A DNA stretch of 64,000 bases from Roseibium porphyridii (GTDB taxonomy: Bacteria > Pseudomonadota > Alphaproteobacteria > Rhizobiales > Stappiaceae), in contig NZ_CP120863.1 of assembly GCF_026191725.2 (NCBI RefSeq), positions 4,010,001 through 4,074,000 of the forward strand, read 5' to 3'. Below the pieces are notes generated by a model. The model was not told the DNA's origin, made no database searches, and saw only the letters and a program-made list of their open reading frames with translations. How positions within the stretch are numbered: position 1 is the stretch's first letter; each line of letters starts with the position of its first letter. The position numbers were made by a program, and so were the translations under genes. This document shows positions 45,027 to 56,949 of this stretch, in pieces.

Positions 45027-46337
45027 TCAGCCCCCGTAAATCGGGAAGCGGGCCGTCAGTGCTTCTACCTTGGCTTTGACGGCTGCTTCAACTGCCGCGT
45101 TGCCCTCTTCACTGTTTGCGGCCTTCAAACCGTCCAACACTTCCGTGATCAGCTGACCAACTTCCCGGAATTCAGCTACGCCGAAGCCGCGTGTCGTTGC
45201 CGCCGGTGTTCCAAGACGAATGCCGGATGTAACAAAGGGCTTTTCCGGGTCGAACGGAATGCCGTTCTTGTTGCAGGTAATGTTCGCCCGACCAAGCGCC
45301 TTTTCAGCGACCTTGCCGGTCGCGTTCTTGGGACGAAGATCGACCAGCATCAGGTGGTTGTCGGTTCCGCCGGAAACGATATCGAGCCCCTGCTCTTTCA
45401 AGGCCTCGGACAAAGCCTTCGCATTTTCCGCAACCGCGCGTGCATAGGCTTTGAACTCGGGCTGCAAGGCTTCCTTGAAAGCCACTGCCTTGGCGGCAAT
45501 CACATGCATCAGCGGGCCACCCTGAAGTCCGGGGAACACGGCAGAATTGATCTTTTTCGCGATCGCTTCGTCATTGCTGAGGATAAGGCCGCCGCGCGGA
45601 CCGCGCAGGGATTTGTGCGTCGTTGACGTCACGACGTGAGCGTGAGGAACCGGAGACGGATGAACACCACCTGCCACGAGACCTGCAATGTGGGCCATGT
45701 CCACCATCAGATACGCTCCGACGCTGTCGGCAATCTCACGGAACTTTTTCCAATCCCAAACCCGGGAATAGGCGGTGCCGCCTGCCAGGATCAGTTTCGG
45801 CTTGTGTTCATGTGCAAGGCGCTCGACGTCGTCCATGTTGAGCAGATGGTCATCCTCACGAACACCATACGAGACGACATTGAACCACTTACCGGACATG
45901 TTGACAGGAGAGCCATGCGTGAGGTGACCACCAGAATTCAGGTCAAGACCCATGAATGTATCGCCCGGCTGCAGAAGCGCCAGGAAAACTGCCTGGTTCA
46001 TCTGGCTACCGGAATTCGGCTGCACGTTGGCAAAGTTACAACCGAACAGTTCCTTGGCACGCTCGATGGCCAGTGTTTCGGCTACATCGGCAAATTCGCA
46101 ACCGCCGTAATACCGCTTGCCCGGGTATCCTTCGGCATATTTGTTGGTGAAGATCGAGCCTTGAGCTTCCAACACCGCACGGGAAACAATGTTTTCCGAA
46201 GCGATCAATTCGATTTCATGCTGCTGACGACCCAATTCTTTTTCGATCGTGCCGAAAATGTCCGGATCAGCCTCTGAAAGACCGCTTGTGAAGAAACCGG
46301 ACTGCAGGGATTGACCAGAGCTTTCCATCAAAGACAT
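45027..46337 (-). CDS. glyA: Serine hydroxymethyltransferase
   Basis: A 436-residue PLP enzyme interconverting serine and glycine and loading tetrahydrofolate. The PLP lysine is in [35 protein letters not shown] and [13 protein letters not shown] are the opening blocks. ATG 46337 ([11 protein letters not shown]) has AAGGA eight bases upstream and is favoured over a start 13 codons earlier. It heads the group towards nrdR with a 31-bp gap. No riboswitch was seen upstream. Confidence 0.97.
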   Translation of the reverse strand: MSLMESSGQSLQSGFFTSGLSEADPDIFGTIEKELGRQQHEIELIASENIVSRAVLEAQGSIFTNKYAEGYPGKRYYGGCEFADVAETLAIERAKELFGCNFANVQPNSGSQMNQAVFLALLQPGDTFMGLDLNSGGHLTHGSPVNMSGKWFNVVSYGVREDDHLLNMDDVERLAHEHKPKLILAGGTAYSRVWDWKKFREIADSVGAYLMVDMAHIAGLVAGGVHPSPVPHAHVVTSTTHKSLRGPRGGLILSNDEAIAKKINSAVFPGLQGGPLMHVIAAKAVAFKEALQPEFKAYARAVAENAKALSEALKEQGLDIVSGGTDNHLMLVDLRPKNATGKVAEKALGRANITCNKNGIPFDPEKPFVTSGIRLGTPAATTRGFGVAEFREVGQLITEVLDGLKAANSEEGNAAVEAAVKAKVEALTARFPIYGG

Positions 46338-46576
46338 CGCATCATCCTTGTATTCTGTGCGAGGAGCAGAAGGCACCAGCGGTACGGTCTTCGGCAGACC
46401 TTCATCGCGACCGTGCCAGCTTGACGCGAGGGATTAACACAGCGTTCGGCAAGAACCAAGGGCCATAGCGACGCGGCCCACTTGGAAAACGACACCAATG
46501 TTCCGCAAAATCAAAATTGTTCCGCAAGTAAATCAATCAAGGTGCGTGAGGTCACGCAGCGACGGATCCACCGTTG

Positions 46577-46804
46577 TCAATACAGTGTCGGATCTGGTCG
46601 AGTAGTTTTGGCTGCGGCTTCTTGTTCAATGCGCCGCTGCAGCTTGCGTACGACGATCCGCTTAAGGTCTTCCTGCGCAACGGATGCAGGACCAAAGGTC
46701 GACACCTCGATACCGGTTGCCGCATCAATAGCAGTGACTTTGACCTGTTTCCCGACCGGTCTGAATTCCAGATAGATCTCACCCGGCCGCGGATCGCGAC
46801 TCAT
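46577..46804 (-). CDS. Small conserved protein, DUF6898 family
   Basis: A 75-residue protein: a beta-rich domain (GEIYLEFRPVGKQVKVTAID, ATGIEVSTFGPASVAQEDLK) and a basic C-terminal helix (RIVVRKLQRRIEQ). I recognise this as the DUF6898 type found across alphaproteobacteria. Function unknown. It lies between the L,D-transpeptidase gene and glyA on the same strand, separated from the former by a terminator-like hairpin. Confidence 0.75.
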   Translation of the reverse strand: MSRDPRPGEIYLEFRPVGKQVKVTAIDAATGIEVSTFGPASVAQEDLKRIVVRKLQRRIEQEAAAKTTRPDPTLY

Positions 46805-46843
46805 TGCCCTGCTCCTTGCTCAACAAGGTCCAGAAGACACGAA

Positions 46844-46868
46844 ACGCCGGCCTGATCAAGGCCGGCGT
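46844..46868 (-). terminator. Hairpin terminator of the L,D-transpeptidase gene
   Basis: CGCCGGCCT pairs with AGGCCGGCG around a five-base loop, with one more A-T pair outside. On the minus strand it is followed by TTTCGTG, a short U run. It lies 38 bp after the transpeptidase stop and just before DUF6898. Confidence 0.55.
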
Positions 46869-46905
46869 CTTCAATCCACATAGCAAAAAACCGGATGAAA
46901 CGGCT

Positions 46906-48201
46906 TTAAAGACGGGCTTGCGACCCGGTTCCATGAATGTCGTCCCGGTCGTAGATGTCTTCACGGAAATGCACGACACCGTCGGCATTGGACCAGGCTG
47001 TCACATATGTCAGATAAAGCGGAATGGACTTCTTCAGCTTCACGTCTTCACGCTCACCTGTACGAATAACGGAGTCCACCTTGTTCCGGCTCCAATCCGC
47101 GTTTGATGACTGCAGCATCCATGTTACCAGCTCACGCACGTTCTGAACCCTGACGCAGCCGGAAGAGTGGAAGCGGTTGGCTTCACCGAACAGCGTCTTG
47201 GAAGGTGTATCGTGCAGATAAACCTGGTGCTTGTTGTGGAAGTTGATGCGCACGTTGCCAAGCGAGTTTTCTGCGCCCGGATCCTGCGTGAAGCGGTATT
47301 GTGTCGCTTCGTCGGTATTCCAGTCGATCTGCTGCCAGCTGAGTTCGTTGTTACTCCAGTCAAAGATCCGGATGTTGTTCTTTGAAAGATACTGCGGATC
47401 CTCTTTCATCTTCGGGATCAGATCCTTGCGAATAATCGACTTTGGCACCGTCCAGTATGGGTTGAAGTTCAACTCATAGATCTTGCTGTTCAGGATCGGC
47501 GTTTGGCGATCGATTTTACCTACGACAGCAGTGTGGCGGGAGCGTACCCGGCCGTTTTCAACGGCCTCGATCTCAGCTGCCGGGATATTGACCATCACAT
47601 AACGGTCGCCCTTGAAGCCGGACATCGACCGCAGGCGGATCATGTTGGTCTCAAGCTGGCGCAACCGGACATGCGCCGGCACGTTGAGCGCGGCAACCGT
47701 ATCTGCACCCATGACGCCGTCGGGGATCAGGCCGTGACGAAGCTGAAAACGGCGCAATCCCGCATCAACATAAGAATCGAACGTGTCGCTAAGGCCTGCC
47801 TGCTGCTCAAGATCACCGGAAGCGATCAGGCGGCGACGCAGTTCCACGACGCGCGGATCGCGGGAGCCGATGCGGAGGGTTTTGCTACCACCGCTCACGG
47901 TTCCCCATCCACCGGCCTGGACAATCTGCTGGTAGCGGTTGATCGCAATCGCATTGTAGTCGGCCGTGTTGGGAGACAGCGTCGGCGCCGATGACTTCAC
48001 TTCCGTAATGTTTTCGGTCGCGATGTCGAAATTGTCAGCCCATTCAACGGTCTGGCCACCCTGAGCCGGATCCGGTCCGCCCAATACAAAAGGCACCGCC
48101 AAACCGAGCGCGCAAAGGCTCATTAGCGATTTCCCAGTCGTCTTATTGACGTGAAGCTTTATCCCGAACGGTCCGGATAAAAGGTTCATTGCCGACCTCA
48201 T
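46906..48201 (-). CDS. ldtP: L,D-transpeptidase (YcbB-like, LdtP)
   Basis: A 431-residue peptidoglycan cross-linking enzyme. It has an N-terminal signal or membrane segment (SLCALGLAVPFVLGG), a PG_binding_1 domain (RDPRVVELRRRLIASGDL, GLRRFQLRHGLIPDGVMG) and the YkuD catalytic domain with FHSSGCVRVQNV, where Cys is the nucleophile. In Liberibacter and related bacteria the MarR-type regulator LdtR controls this gene (ldtP); here the LdtR-like gene is directly upstream on the same strand, as known from that pair. It would make 3-3 cross-links or act in zipper-like envelope remodelling. Confidence 0.9.
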   Translation of the reverse strand: MRSAMNLLSGPFGIKLHVNKTTGKSLMSLCALGLAVPFVLGGPDPAQGGQTVEWADNFDIATENITEVKSSAPTLSPNTADYNAIAINRYQQIVQAGGWGTVSGGSKTLRIGSRDPRVVELRRRLIASGDLEQQAGLSDTFDSYVDAGLRRFQLRHGLIPDGVMGADTVAALNVPAHVRLRQLETNMIRLRSMSGFKGDRYVMVNIPAAEIEAVENGRVRSRHTAVVGKIDRQTPILNSKIYELNFNPYWTVPKSIIRKDLIPKMKEDPQYLSKNNIRIFDWSNNELSWQQIDWNTDEATQYRFTQDPGAENSLGNVRINFHNKHQVYLHDTPSKTLFGEANRFHSSGCVRVQNVRELVTWMLQSSNADWSRNKVDSVIRTGEREDVKLKKSIPLYLTYVTAWSNADGVVHFREDIYDRDDIHGTGSQARL

Positions 48202-48527
48202 GTTGCTGCGACTATGCGCGGATGTTTCCGTGTTTCAGGCTGGTTTGCCATAACTAAACCAAGCCAGCTATACCAATTCCTAGCGGAAGGGAGTTAACAA
48301 ATCGCTTGATTTTTTAACCATCTTTTCGTTTGGAATACCGCACAAAGCCATTCCAATGTGACCACAAGATGTCAGTTTCTTGCCGCTAGGTCTATCTGTG
48401 GCGAAGACACCAGTTTTTTGAGCTGAAATCAACAAATCGGCAGCGCAATTCTGCGTGAGGTCGATAAAGCACTCACTGTATGTGGTTTCAGCGCTACGTG
48501 AGGCGTCGAATACCCTTGGAAAAATTA
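48202..48527 (-). promoter_or_regulatory. Control region of the L,D-transpeptidase gene
   Basis: 326 bp without a gene, between the terminator of the ldtR-like gene and the ldtP start. It is AT-rich in the part 48290-48360 and should hold the ldtP promoter and LdtR sites. I found no obvious long inverted repeat, so the operator is not marked. Confidence 0.4.
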
Positions 48528-48530
48528 CTT

Positions 48531-48562
48531 AAAAAGAAAGGCACCGCCCCGAGGGCGGTGCC
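48531..48562 (-). terminator. Terminator of the ldtR-like gene
   Basis: GGCACCGCCC and GGGCGGTGCC form a perfect ten-base-pair stem with a three-base loop. On the minus strand TTTCTTTTT follows directly. It lies 27 bp after the MarR-type gene's stop. Confidence 0.88.
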
Positions 48563-48588
48563 TTGTCATCTGAATGTACCGCGAAAAC

Positions 48589-49104
48589 TTACAGACGGTA
48601 GAGAATCTGGTCAGTCCAGAACCGCTCGAGACGGCGCAAAGACTTGTTGAGAGCAACAAAATCCTGCGGTCCGATTTCACCGACTTGTTCAACGGACAGA
48701 ATGTGGCGCTCATAAAGATCATTGACGATCGTTGCCACTTCCTGCCCCTTGTCCGTGAGGCTTACACGGACGGACCGACGGTCCATGCGGGAACGCTGAT
48801 GATGAATATAGCCGGTCTCAACCAGTTTCTTCAGGTTGTAGGAAACGTTTGATCCCAGGTAGTAACCGCGTGTCCGCAGTTCACCGGCCGTCAATTCAGC
48901 ATCGCCAATGTTGAACAGCAGCAGAGCCTGCACGCTGTTGACATCGGACCGACCCATGCGATCGAACTCATCCTTGATAACGTCCAAAAGACGTCTATGC
49001 AGTCGCTCAACGAGCGTAAGTGCCTCGAGGTAGAGTGGTTTAATGTCCACTGCTTCCTCTTCACCCGGTGCCACAGCGTCGACTGCCCTACTTGCGGTGA
49101 TCAT
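48589..49104 (-). CDS. ldtR: MarR-family regulator LdtR-like
   Basis: A 171-residue MarR-type dimeric regulator: a dimerisation helix (YLEALTLVERLHRRLLDVIK), the winged helix (AELTAGELRTRGYYLGSNVSY, NLKKLVETGYI, RSRMDRRSVRVSLT) and a C-terminal helix. In Liberibacter asiaticus and Sinorhizobium LdtR activates ldtP and osmotic stress genes. It shares the conserved order with the L,D-transpeptidase gene downstream. ATG 49104 is chosen since the upstream 20 codons lack family similarity. Confidence 0.88.
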   Translation of the reverse strand: MITASRAVDAVAPGEEEAVDIKPLYLEALTLVERLHRRLLDVIKDEFDRMGRSDVNSVQALLLFNIGDAELTAGELRTRGYYLGSNVSYNLKKLVETGYIHHQRSRMDRRSVRVSLTDKGQEVATIVNDLYERHILSVEQVGEIGPQDFVALNKSLRRLERFWTDQILYRL

Positions 49105-49257
49105 TTGTTTGCGCCTCTTATAGTACCTGTCTTTCGGCGGATATTTTCCCGCCTTGACCTGCAATCTAACCGAGCGATTCTAAAATCCGCTTAAGAGACA
49201 CACTGAATCATAAGTTAACTTTTGAAGGGTCATTTAGGGGTCCGATTAATGTCTTGT

Positions 49258-50151
49258 TTACCCTACCCCTCTCAGGAAGTTCACAATCCCGGAGAAATCC
49301 GTCTCGTTACCGCCAGAGTTGCAGTACAATGCATACAAAGACGAGGCTTCAGCGCCGAGCGGTGTCGCAGCGCCTGCAGAATTTGCTGCTTCTTGCGCGA
49401 GTTTTAAATCCTTCAGCATCATTGCTGCGGCGAAGCCTGGCTGATAATCGCGGTTTGCCGGCGACGTCGGCAATGGCCCTGGAACCGGACAGTAGGAGGT
49501 CAGCGACCAACACTGACCCGATGCAGTCGAAGAAACATCGTACAACTTTTGCGCGTCCAGACCGAGCTTCTCGGCGAGAACAAAAGCCTCGGAGACCGCA
49601 ATCATCGAAATTCCAAGGATCATGTTGTTGCAAATCTTTGCGGCTTGACCGTTTCCTGCACCGCCTGCGTGAACGATTGTCTTGCCCATGATGTCGAGGA
49701 AGGGCTGGGCTTCTTCAAAAGCCTTGTCCGCCCCGCCCACCATGAAAGTGAGCGTACCGGCGGCCGCACCGGCAACACCACCGGACACCGGCGCATCGAC
49801 CATCGGCATGCCTTTTTCCTCCGCGGCGCTACTGACTGCGCGAGCACTGTCGACATCAATCGTAGAGGAATCGATCAACAAGGTGCCGGATCTGGCATTG
49901 TCCAGGATGCCGCCCTCACCCTGATAGATCTGCCGTACATGTTTTCCTGCAGGCAGCATGGTGATGACCACGTCCGCCTGTGCAGCAAGGTCTGCAACAC
50001 TGCCGGCCTTTTCTCCACCCGCATCGGTCAGGAGCGCCAGGGCCGCTTCGGAAAGATCAAATCCAAGGACCTTGTGCCCGGCCTTGACAAGATTGATCGC
50101 CATCGGTCCGCCCATGTTGCCCAGACCAATGAATCCGATAATGCTTGGCAT
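49258..50151 (-). CDS. mmsB: 3-hydroxyisobutyrate dehydrogenase
   Basis: A 297-residue NAD+-dependent dehydrogenase oxidising 3-hydroxyisobutyrate to methylmalonate semialdehyde in valine breakdown. The Rossmann motif is GFIGLGNMGGPMAINLVKAGH, then DAPVSGGVAGAAAGTLTFMV with the conserved substrate-binding block, and the catalytic Lys in GNGQAAKICNNM. Fourth gene of the valine operon; 87 bp and a hairpin separate it from the membrane protein gene. Confidence 0.95.
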   Translation of the reverse strand: MPSIIGFIGLGNMGGPMAINLVKAGHKVLGFDLSEAALALLTDAGGEKAGSVADLAAQADVVITMLPAGKHVRQIYQGEGGILDNARSGTLLIDSSTIDVDSARAVSSAAEEKGMPMVDAPVSGGVAGAAAGTLTFMVGGADKAFEEAQPFLDIMGKTIVHAGGAGNGQAAKICNNMILGISMIAVSEAFVLAEKLGLDAQKLYDVSSTASGQCWSLTSYCPVPGPLPTSPANRDYQPGFAAAMMLKDLKLAQEAANSAGAATPLGAEASSLYALYCNSGGNETDFSGIVNFLRGVG

Positions 50152-50204
50152 GGTTTCCTCCCAAAGTGATTTTGCGTTGTTTTTGAATCGGTTGACCGCT
50201 CGTC

Positions 50205-50230
50205 TTGAACCGCTGTCAAAGGCGGTTCAA
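50205..50230 (-). repeat. Hairpin upstream of mmsB
   Basis: TTGAACCGC and GCGGTTCAA form a nine-base-pair stem around an eight-base loop, between the DUF6163-like gene and mmsB. No U run follows on the minus strand, so it is more likely an intercistronic stem than a terminator. Confidence 0.4.
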
Positions 50231-50238
50231 AAACTGAT

Positions 50239-50709
50239 TCAAGTTCCGGTCTCTGCAGGTCGACCCGCAGCCTCCCGGTTTTCCTTGATGGTCAGATAGT
50301 GAAGCGCCACATAGACCGCGATCGTCAGCAGATAAAATGCGATCTCATATGGCCGGCGACCATACAGGTCGGAAAAGGCGGTATGCATTACGATCTGGCA
50401 GAAACAGCGAAACAGCCACATCACCGTTCCCCAGGAGACCGTCAGCCAGAGCCCTGTTGCAGCCACAAGATCCAGAACGGCGAAAAACACGATTGCTCCC
50501 TGAAGTGCAATCGGCATTTCCCAGAACCAAAGTCCCCGCCACTCGACAATGCCTATGATCCGCGCCCAGTAAATGACGCCACCTCCGATCAAAATGATCG
50601 CGATACCGCGCAGATACAAGATCAGCAGAGTGCTCCAGGGCGGGCGCGAGTCGATCAGGTCCTGAAAGCTGGTGATCATATTCGGCGAGTGTCCATTGGT
50701 CGGTATCAA
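50239..50709 (-). CDS. Small membrane protein, DUF6163-like
   Basis: A 156-residue integral membrane protein with four hydrophobic segments (LILYLRGIAIILIGGGVIYW, GAIVFFAVLDLVAATGLWLT, GTVMWLFRCFCQIVMH, IAFYLLTIAVYVALHYLTI). It resembles DUF6163 proteins of related genomes; no function is known to me. The start ATG overlaps the stop of the acyl-CoA hydrolase gene by four bases, so it is made with the valine enzymes, an unexplained partner for soluble catabolic enzymes. Confidence 0.75.
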   Translation of the reverse strand: MIPTNGHSPNMITSFQDLIDSRPPWSTLLILYLRGIAIILIGGGVIYWARIIGIVEWRGLWFWEMPIALQGAIVFFAVLDLVAATGLWLTVSWGTVMWLFRCFCQIVMHTAFSDLYGRRPYEIAFYLLTIAVYVALHYLTIKENREAAGRPAETGT

Positions 50710-51740
50710 AGAGGCAAATCGCCCTCAGGCGGTTCCTCGAAATACGACGCCAGCGTCGCGCTGTCTACTTGCCCGAACTGGGTAGGCCTCCAGGCAGGGT
50801 CCTGATCCTTGTCGACAATGGCTGCTCGGATACCCTCATAAAAGTCGTTTTCCAGCAAAATCCGCGACACGATGCGATATTCCAGCTTCATGCACTCATC
50901 AAAGGACAATTCTTTTCCGCGCTTCATCTGTTCAAAGGCAATAAGAACGCTGGTCGGCGACTTTGCGCGAATTGCGCTCGCGGTTTTCCGGGCAAACTCT
51001 TCGCCGGAGCCGTCGAGATCTTCAAGAATGTCGCTCACGCTGGAACCTGAAAAGAGATTTTCGATCAGATCAGCCTGTTCAGCTACAGGCCCTTTTTCAG
51101 GTGTTACCAGAAACGGTGCCAGAGCTGTGTTGATATCCTCAGCAGTCTCAAGCGCCACGGCAACATCATCCAGACTTCTTTCCTCTATAGCGTGCGTCAG
51201 GACACCCGTCGAAAGTGCATCTGCCTGCTTCAAGCGACCGGCGCTCAGGGCGCAATAAATTCCAGTCTGCTTCGGCATGCGCGGCAGAAAATACGTGCCA
51301 CCGACATCCGGGAAAAAACCAATACCGGTTTCCGGCATGGAAAAGAGCGTTCTTTCCGTACCGACGCGGTGGCTTCCATGAACTGAAACACCAACACCAC
51401 CTCCCATGACGATGCCGTTGATCAACGCGATATAGGGCTTTGGATAGGCCTTGATTTGCGCATTGAGCAGATACTCTTCGCGGAAGAACACTCCCAAGCC
51501 ATCTGTCTTTCCGGCCATTCTGGCATCATAGATGCTGCGAATGTCACCACCGGCGCAAAAAGCTTTTTCGCCGGTGCCGGTGATGACCACATGCGCGATC
51601 TCCGGATCGTCTGCCCAGCGCGTGAGCTGTCCTGCAAGCGAGCGAACCATTGCGTGGCTGAGTGCGTTCAGTGCTTTGGGTCGATTGAGAATGACAAAGC
51701 CGGCCTTGCCGCGTTTTTCAAAGAGTATTTCGTCGCTCAC
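50706..51740 (-). CDS. 3-hydroxyisobutyryl-CoA hydrolase (enoyl-CoA hydratase/isomerase family)
   Basis: A 344-residue crotonase-fold enzyme; length and blocks FCAGGDIRSIYDA, VMGGGVGVSVHGSHRV and PETGIGFFPDVGGTYFLP match 3-hydroxyisobutyryl-CoA hydrolase (ECH_2) rather than shorter enoyl-CoA hydratases. It frees 3-hydroxyisobutyrate in valine breakdown for mmsB to oxidise. GTG 51740 (VSDEILFEKRG) is preferred because GTGAGG lies six bases upstream; an in-frame GTG at 51752 has no such site. The gene is 56 bp after the acyl-CoA dehydrogenase gene. Confidence 0.9.
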   Translation of the reverse strand: MSDEILFEKRGKAGFVILNRPKALNALSHAMVRSLAGQLTRWADDPEIAHVVITGTGEKAFCAGGDIRSIYDARMAGKTDGLGVFFREEYLLNAQIKAYPKPYIALINGIVMGGGVGVSVHGSHRVGTERTLFSMPETGIGFFPDVGGTYFLPRMPKQTGIYCALSAGRLKQADALSTGVLTHAIEERSLDDVAVALETAEDINTALAPFLVTPEKGPVAEQADLIENLFSGSSVSDILEDLDGSGEEFARKTASAIRAKSPTSVLIAFEQMKRGKELSFDECMKLEYRIVSRILLENDFYEGIRAAIVDKDQDPAWRPTQFGQVDSATLASYFEEPPEGDLPL

Positions 51741-51796
51741 TTTGCGCCTCACATAGAAAGAAGAGTCTTTTCAATTTCCAAGCAGATTAAATTCAC

Positions 51797-52936
51797 TCAG
51801 TCTTTCAAGAGCTGTCGGGCAATAATCAGGCGCATGATTTCATTCGTACCTTCCAGGATTTGATGCACCCTGACATCTCTCAAGAAACGTTCGACCGGAT
51901 AATCCCGCAAGTAGCCGTACCCGCCGTGAAGCTGCAGCGCTTCGTTGACGACTTTAAACCCTGTGTCGGTTGCCAGCCGCTTCGCCATCGCGGCCAATTG
52001 CGTGGCATCAGGCGACTTGGCATCGACCGCGGTCGCGGCCTTGTGCAACAGAAGGCGAGCGGCCTCGAGTTCGGTGACCATGTCGGCCAATCGGAACTGA
52101 AGAGCCTGGAAATCGGCGAGCTGTTTTCCGAACTGCTTGCGCTCCTTGACGTAATTCACTGCCAGGTCCAGACAGGCTTGCGCGCCACCGAGAGAACAAG
52201 CCCCAATGTTGAGACGCCCCCCATCAAGCGCGGACATTGCGATCTTGAAACCCTGTCCCTCTTCACCGATCAGATTGGACTTTGGCACACGGCAGTCCTG
52301 GAAATTGACTTGTGCCGTCGGTTGGCTTTTCCAGCCGAGCTTGACTTCATTGGCACCGAAGCTGAGGCCTGGTGTGCCCTTTTCGACCAGAAGACAGGAA
52401 ACACCAGACGGCCCCTCGCCGCCGGTGCGAACCATGACCGCATAAAGATCACTGACCCCACCGCCAGAAATGAAAGCCTTGGAGCCATTCAGAACGTAAT
52501 GATCGCCATCTTCCTTAGCGCTGGTTCTCAAGGACGCGGCATCGGAACCGGAACCCGGCTCCGTCAAGCAGTAGCTTGTCAGCAACTCCATCGTGCAGAG
52601 CCTGGCCAAATATTTCTGGCGCAACTCCTCTGAAGCGAATGTGTCGATGATCCAGGCCACCATGTTGTGAATCGAAAGATAGGCGGCTGTTGATGTGCAC
52701 CCTTTGGAAAGCTCTTCAAAGATCAATGCCGCATCAAGCCGACTGAGCGCAGATCCGCCAACATCTTCCCGAACATAGATCCCACCAAATCCGAGTTCAG
52801 CGGCCTTGCGCAATGTCGGGATCGGAAAATGGCTTTCCTCGTCCCATTCCTTGGCAAAGGGTGCGAGCTCATCTCTTGAGAAGCTTGCTGCCATATCCTG
52901 AAAGGCACGCTGATCTTCGTTCGGTGAAAAGTCCAC
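51797..52936 (-). CDS. Isobutyryl-CoA dehydrogenase (acyl-CoA dehydrogenase family)
   Basis: A 379-residue FAD enzyme oxidising isobutyryl-CoA to methacrylyl-CoA, the first operon step of valine breakdown. Family blocks: [38 protein letters not shown] and [17 protein letters not shown], the usual end with the catalytic Glu region. The assignment to isobutyryl-CoA comes from the operon with the hydrolase and mmsB. The start is GTG 52936 with GGGAGG upstream; the open frame before it is not coding. It is divergent from hemB. Confidence 0.9.
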   Translation of the reverse strand: MDFSPNEDQRAFQDMAASFSRDELAPFAKEWDEESHFPIPTLRKAAELGFGGIYVREDVGGSALSRLDAALIFEELSKGCTSTAAYLSIHNMVAWIIDTFASEELRQKYLARLCTMELLTSYCLTEPGSGSDAASLRTSAKEDGDHYVLNGSKAFISGGGVSDLYAVMVRTGGEGPSGVSCLLVEKGTPGLSFGANEVKLGWKSQPTAQVNFQDCRVPKSNLIGEEGQGFKIAMSALDGGRLNIGACSLGGAQACLDLAVNYVKERKQFGKQLADFQALQFRLADMVTELEAARLLLHKAATAVDAKSPDATQLAAMAKRLATDTGFKVVNEALQLHGGYGYLRDYPVERFLRDVRVHQILEGTNEIMRLIIARQLLKD

Positions 52937-53016
52937 TTTGTTGTCCTCCCATCGCAGGCGGAGACAGAGGCTCTTTCCCCGGAAACACCCGCCGCTTCCA
53001 ATTGCGGCAGCACTAA

Positions 53017-55451
<2,435 letters not shown>

Positions 55452-55618
55452 TTCAAAAGCACAAATATCGGTCTGCGCCCGGCGCATCGAGATGAAGAGC
55501 CAAGCGATGTTTGCCTTTGAACATGAACGTCGACCGACACATTGTAATCTGCTGTCAGATTTGCGAAGTCACACTTCAATCCCCACATCAGGTTCATCAC
55601 ATTCTTGGGAGCCTGAAA

Positions 55619-56131
55619 ATGTCAGCTGCAAGCACCGCCGATTACACACGCCAGGACGTCTTTGATCCAATGGTCAACCCGGAGCTCTTTGCCGGTGTTC
55701 GCAGTCGTCGGATATTTGCGTTTTGTATAGACGTGATTGTAATTGCGCTTTTGACCTTCGGTGCCGGCGTCCTCGTCTTCTTCCTCGGCGTTTTCACCCT
55801 TGGCCTCGGCTTCCTGCTCTACGGGATCCTGCCAGCGGCAGTCGCCTTGCTTTATGTCGCCTTCACACTTGGCGGACCGCAAGCTTCAACGCTCGGGATG
55901 CGCGCCATGGGCCTGGAGATGCGTCTGTGGTACGGCGCAAAGCCCTATCCGTTGCTGGCGGCCGTTCATGTATTGCTCTTTTGGTTCTCCATATCGCTGC
56001 TCACGCCTCTTGTGCTGCTGGTTTCGCTTTTTTCGGATCGCAAACGTCTTTTGCATGACTTGATCCTGGGCGTTGTGGTGATCAACTCGTCCTATCATCA
56101 GCAATATGTCGGTGATCACCAGCAAGGCTAA
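55619..56131 (+). CDS. RDD-family membrane protein
   Basis: A 170-residue inner-membrane protein with three or four hydrophobic segments. The RDD signature is present: Arg in AGVRSRRIFAFCIDVIVIAL with Asp, then the second Asp in DRKRLLHDLILGVVV. In Hyphomicrobiales genomes this gene usually lies between hemB and bpt. Here bpt is 7.6 kb further on, after an insertion. ATG 55619 (MSAASTADYTRQ) is chosen; the open frame before it is not family-like. Confidence 0.88.
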   Translation: MSAASTADYTRQDVFDPMVNPELFAGVRSRRIFAFCIDVIVIALLTFGAGVLVFFLGVFTLGLGFLLYGILPAAVALLYVAFTLGGPQASTLGMRAMGLEMRLWYGAKPYPLLAAVHVLLFWFSISLLTPLVLLVSLFSDRKRLLHDLILGVVVINSSYHQQYVGDHQQG

Positions 56132-56151
56132 GCTTTCGAAACCCGGGAGAT

Positions 56152-56901
56152 CTATCTCACGGCCAAGAGTTGCTGTTCATCTTCGGCGCCGAGCGGATCT
56201 CCCAAACCGGACGATTTCAACCAGGCTTCCAGGGCATCTAGCGAAGACGCCGGAGCGTAGTGGTTCACCGAATCTCCGGTGGCAGCAATGGCGATTTTCG
56301 GTTGCCATTGGCCTCCATCGCGACAGGCGACCGACACAACAGAGTGTCCATTCACCCCTTCATAATCGAATTCTCGGCAAAGCACTCCGGCTTCGTCCAT
56401 GAAGGATGCGATCAGGTTGAGCGTTGCTCCTGACGCCAGAACGCTGCTTTCGCCCGATGGTGTAGACGCCAGCGCCCCTTTGATCCCAGGATCTGCAAGC
56501 GCAGCAACGCCAAAGGGTGAGCCCTTGCCTGCCGGTTCAGGCTGGTTGAGCGAATAACCTGTTCCAAGGCCGATTGCGAGCGCCAGGCAGGCCGCAATTG
56601 CGGTCGGAACAAATCCCGAGCGTCCAAAGCGACGGAATTGCACCACGTTGTCTGTCTCGGCTGGTGCCGGCTCATCGTCCTTGTCCGCGATCAACGCGTC
56701 GATCCGGTGGGCCAGATCATCAGGTACTGGCGGAGCTGGCGCGGCCTTCAACAGGTCAGCGGTCTCTCGAAACATGGCAAGCTTGCGCTGCGCGGACTGG
56801 TCTGTTTTCAGGGCTTCTTCAACCCTTGCGGCCTCGTCTGCCGTCAATTCGCCGTCCGCATAGGCCATAATGAGTTCATCTGTCATCTCGTTCTGGTCCA
56901 T
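56152..56901 (-). CDS. Membrane-anchored anti-sigma factor
   Basis: A 249-residue protein with an N-terminal sigma-binding domain (ELIMAYADGELTADEAARVE) of the anti-sigma type without the zinc HxxxCxxC motif. One membrane helix follows (about 97-119: AIAACLALAIGLGTG), then a periplasmic domain of 130 residues with two Cys (CREFDYEG, VACRDGGQ) that might pair. It follows the ECF sigma gene by 41 bp and is expected to hold that sigma factor at the membrane until an envelope signal arrives. A candidate sigma-type promoter overlaps the end of the sigma gene just upstream. Confidence 0.85.
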   Translation of the reverse strand: MDQNEMTDELIMAYADGELTADEAARVEEALKTDQSAQRKLAMFRETADLLKAAPAPPVPDDLAHRIDALIADKDDEPAPAETDNVVQFRRFGRSGFVPTAIAACLALAIGLGTGYSLNQPEPAGKGSPFGVAALADPGIKGALASTPSGESSVLASGATLNLIASFMDEAGVLCREFDYEGVNGHSVVSVACRDGGQWQPKIAIAATGDSVNHYAPASSLDALEAWLKSSGLGDPLGAEDEQQLLAVR

Positions 56902-56924
56902 AGTTAGCCTCTACTCTTTCGGAA

Positions 56925-56949
56925 TACGGTTTGAAACCCGATTTATTCC
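56925..56949 (-). promoter_or_regulatory. Candidate ECF promoter in front of the anti-sigma gene
   Basis: On the minus strand GGAAT, 16 bases, CGTA: the -35 overlaps the sigma gene's stop codon and the -10 lies 24 bp before the anti-sigma start. The spacing agrees with the three other sites in this block. It would let the anti-sigma factor be made in excess when the sigma factor is active. Confidence 0.55.
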
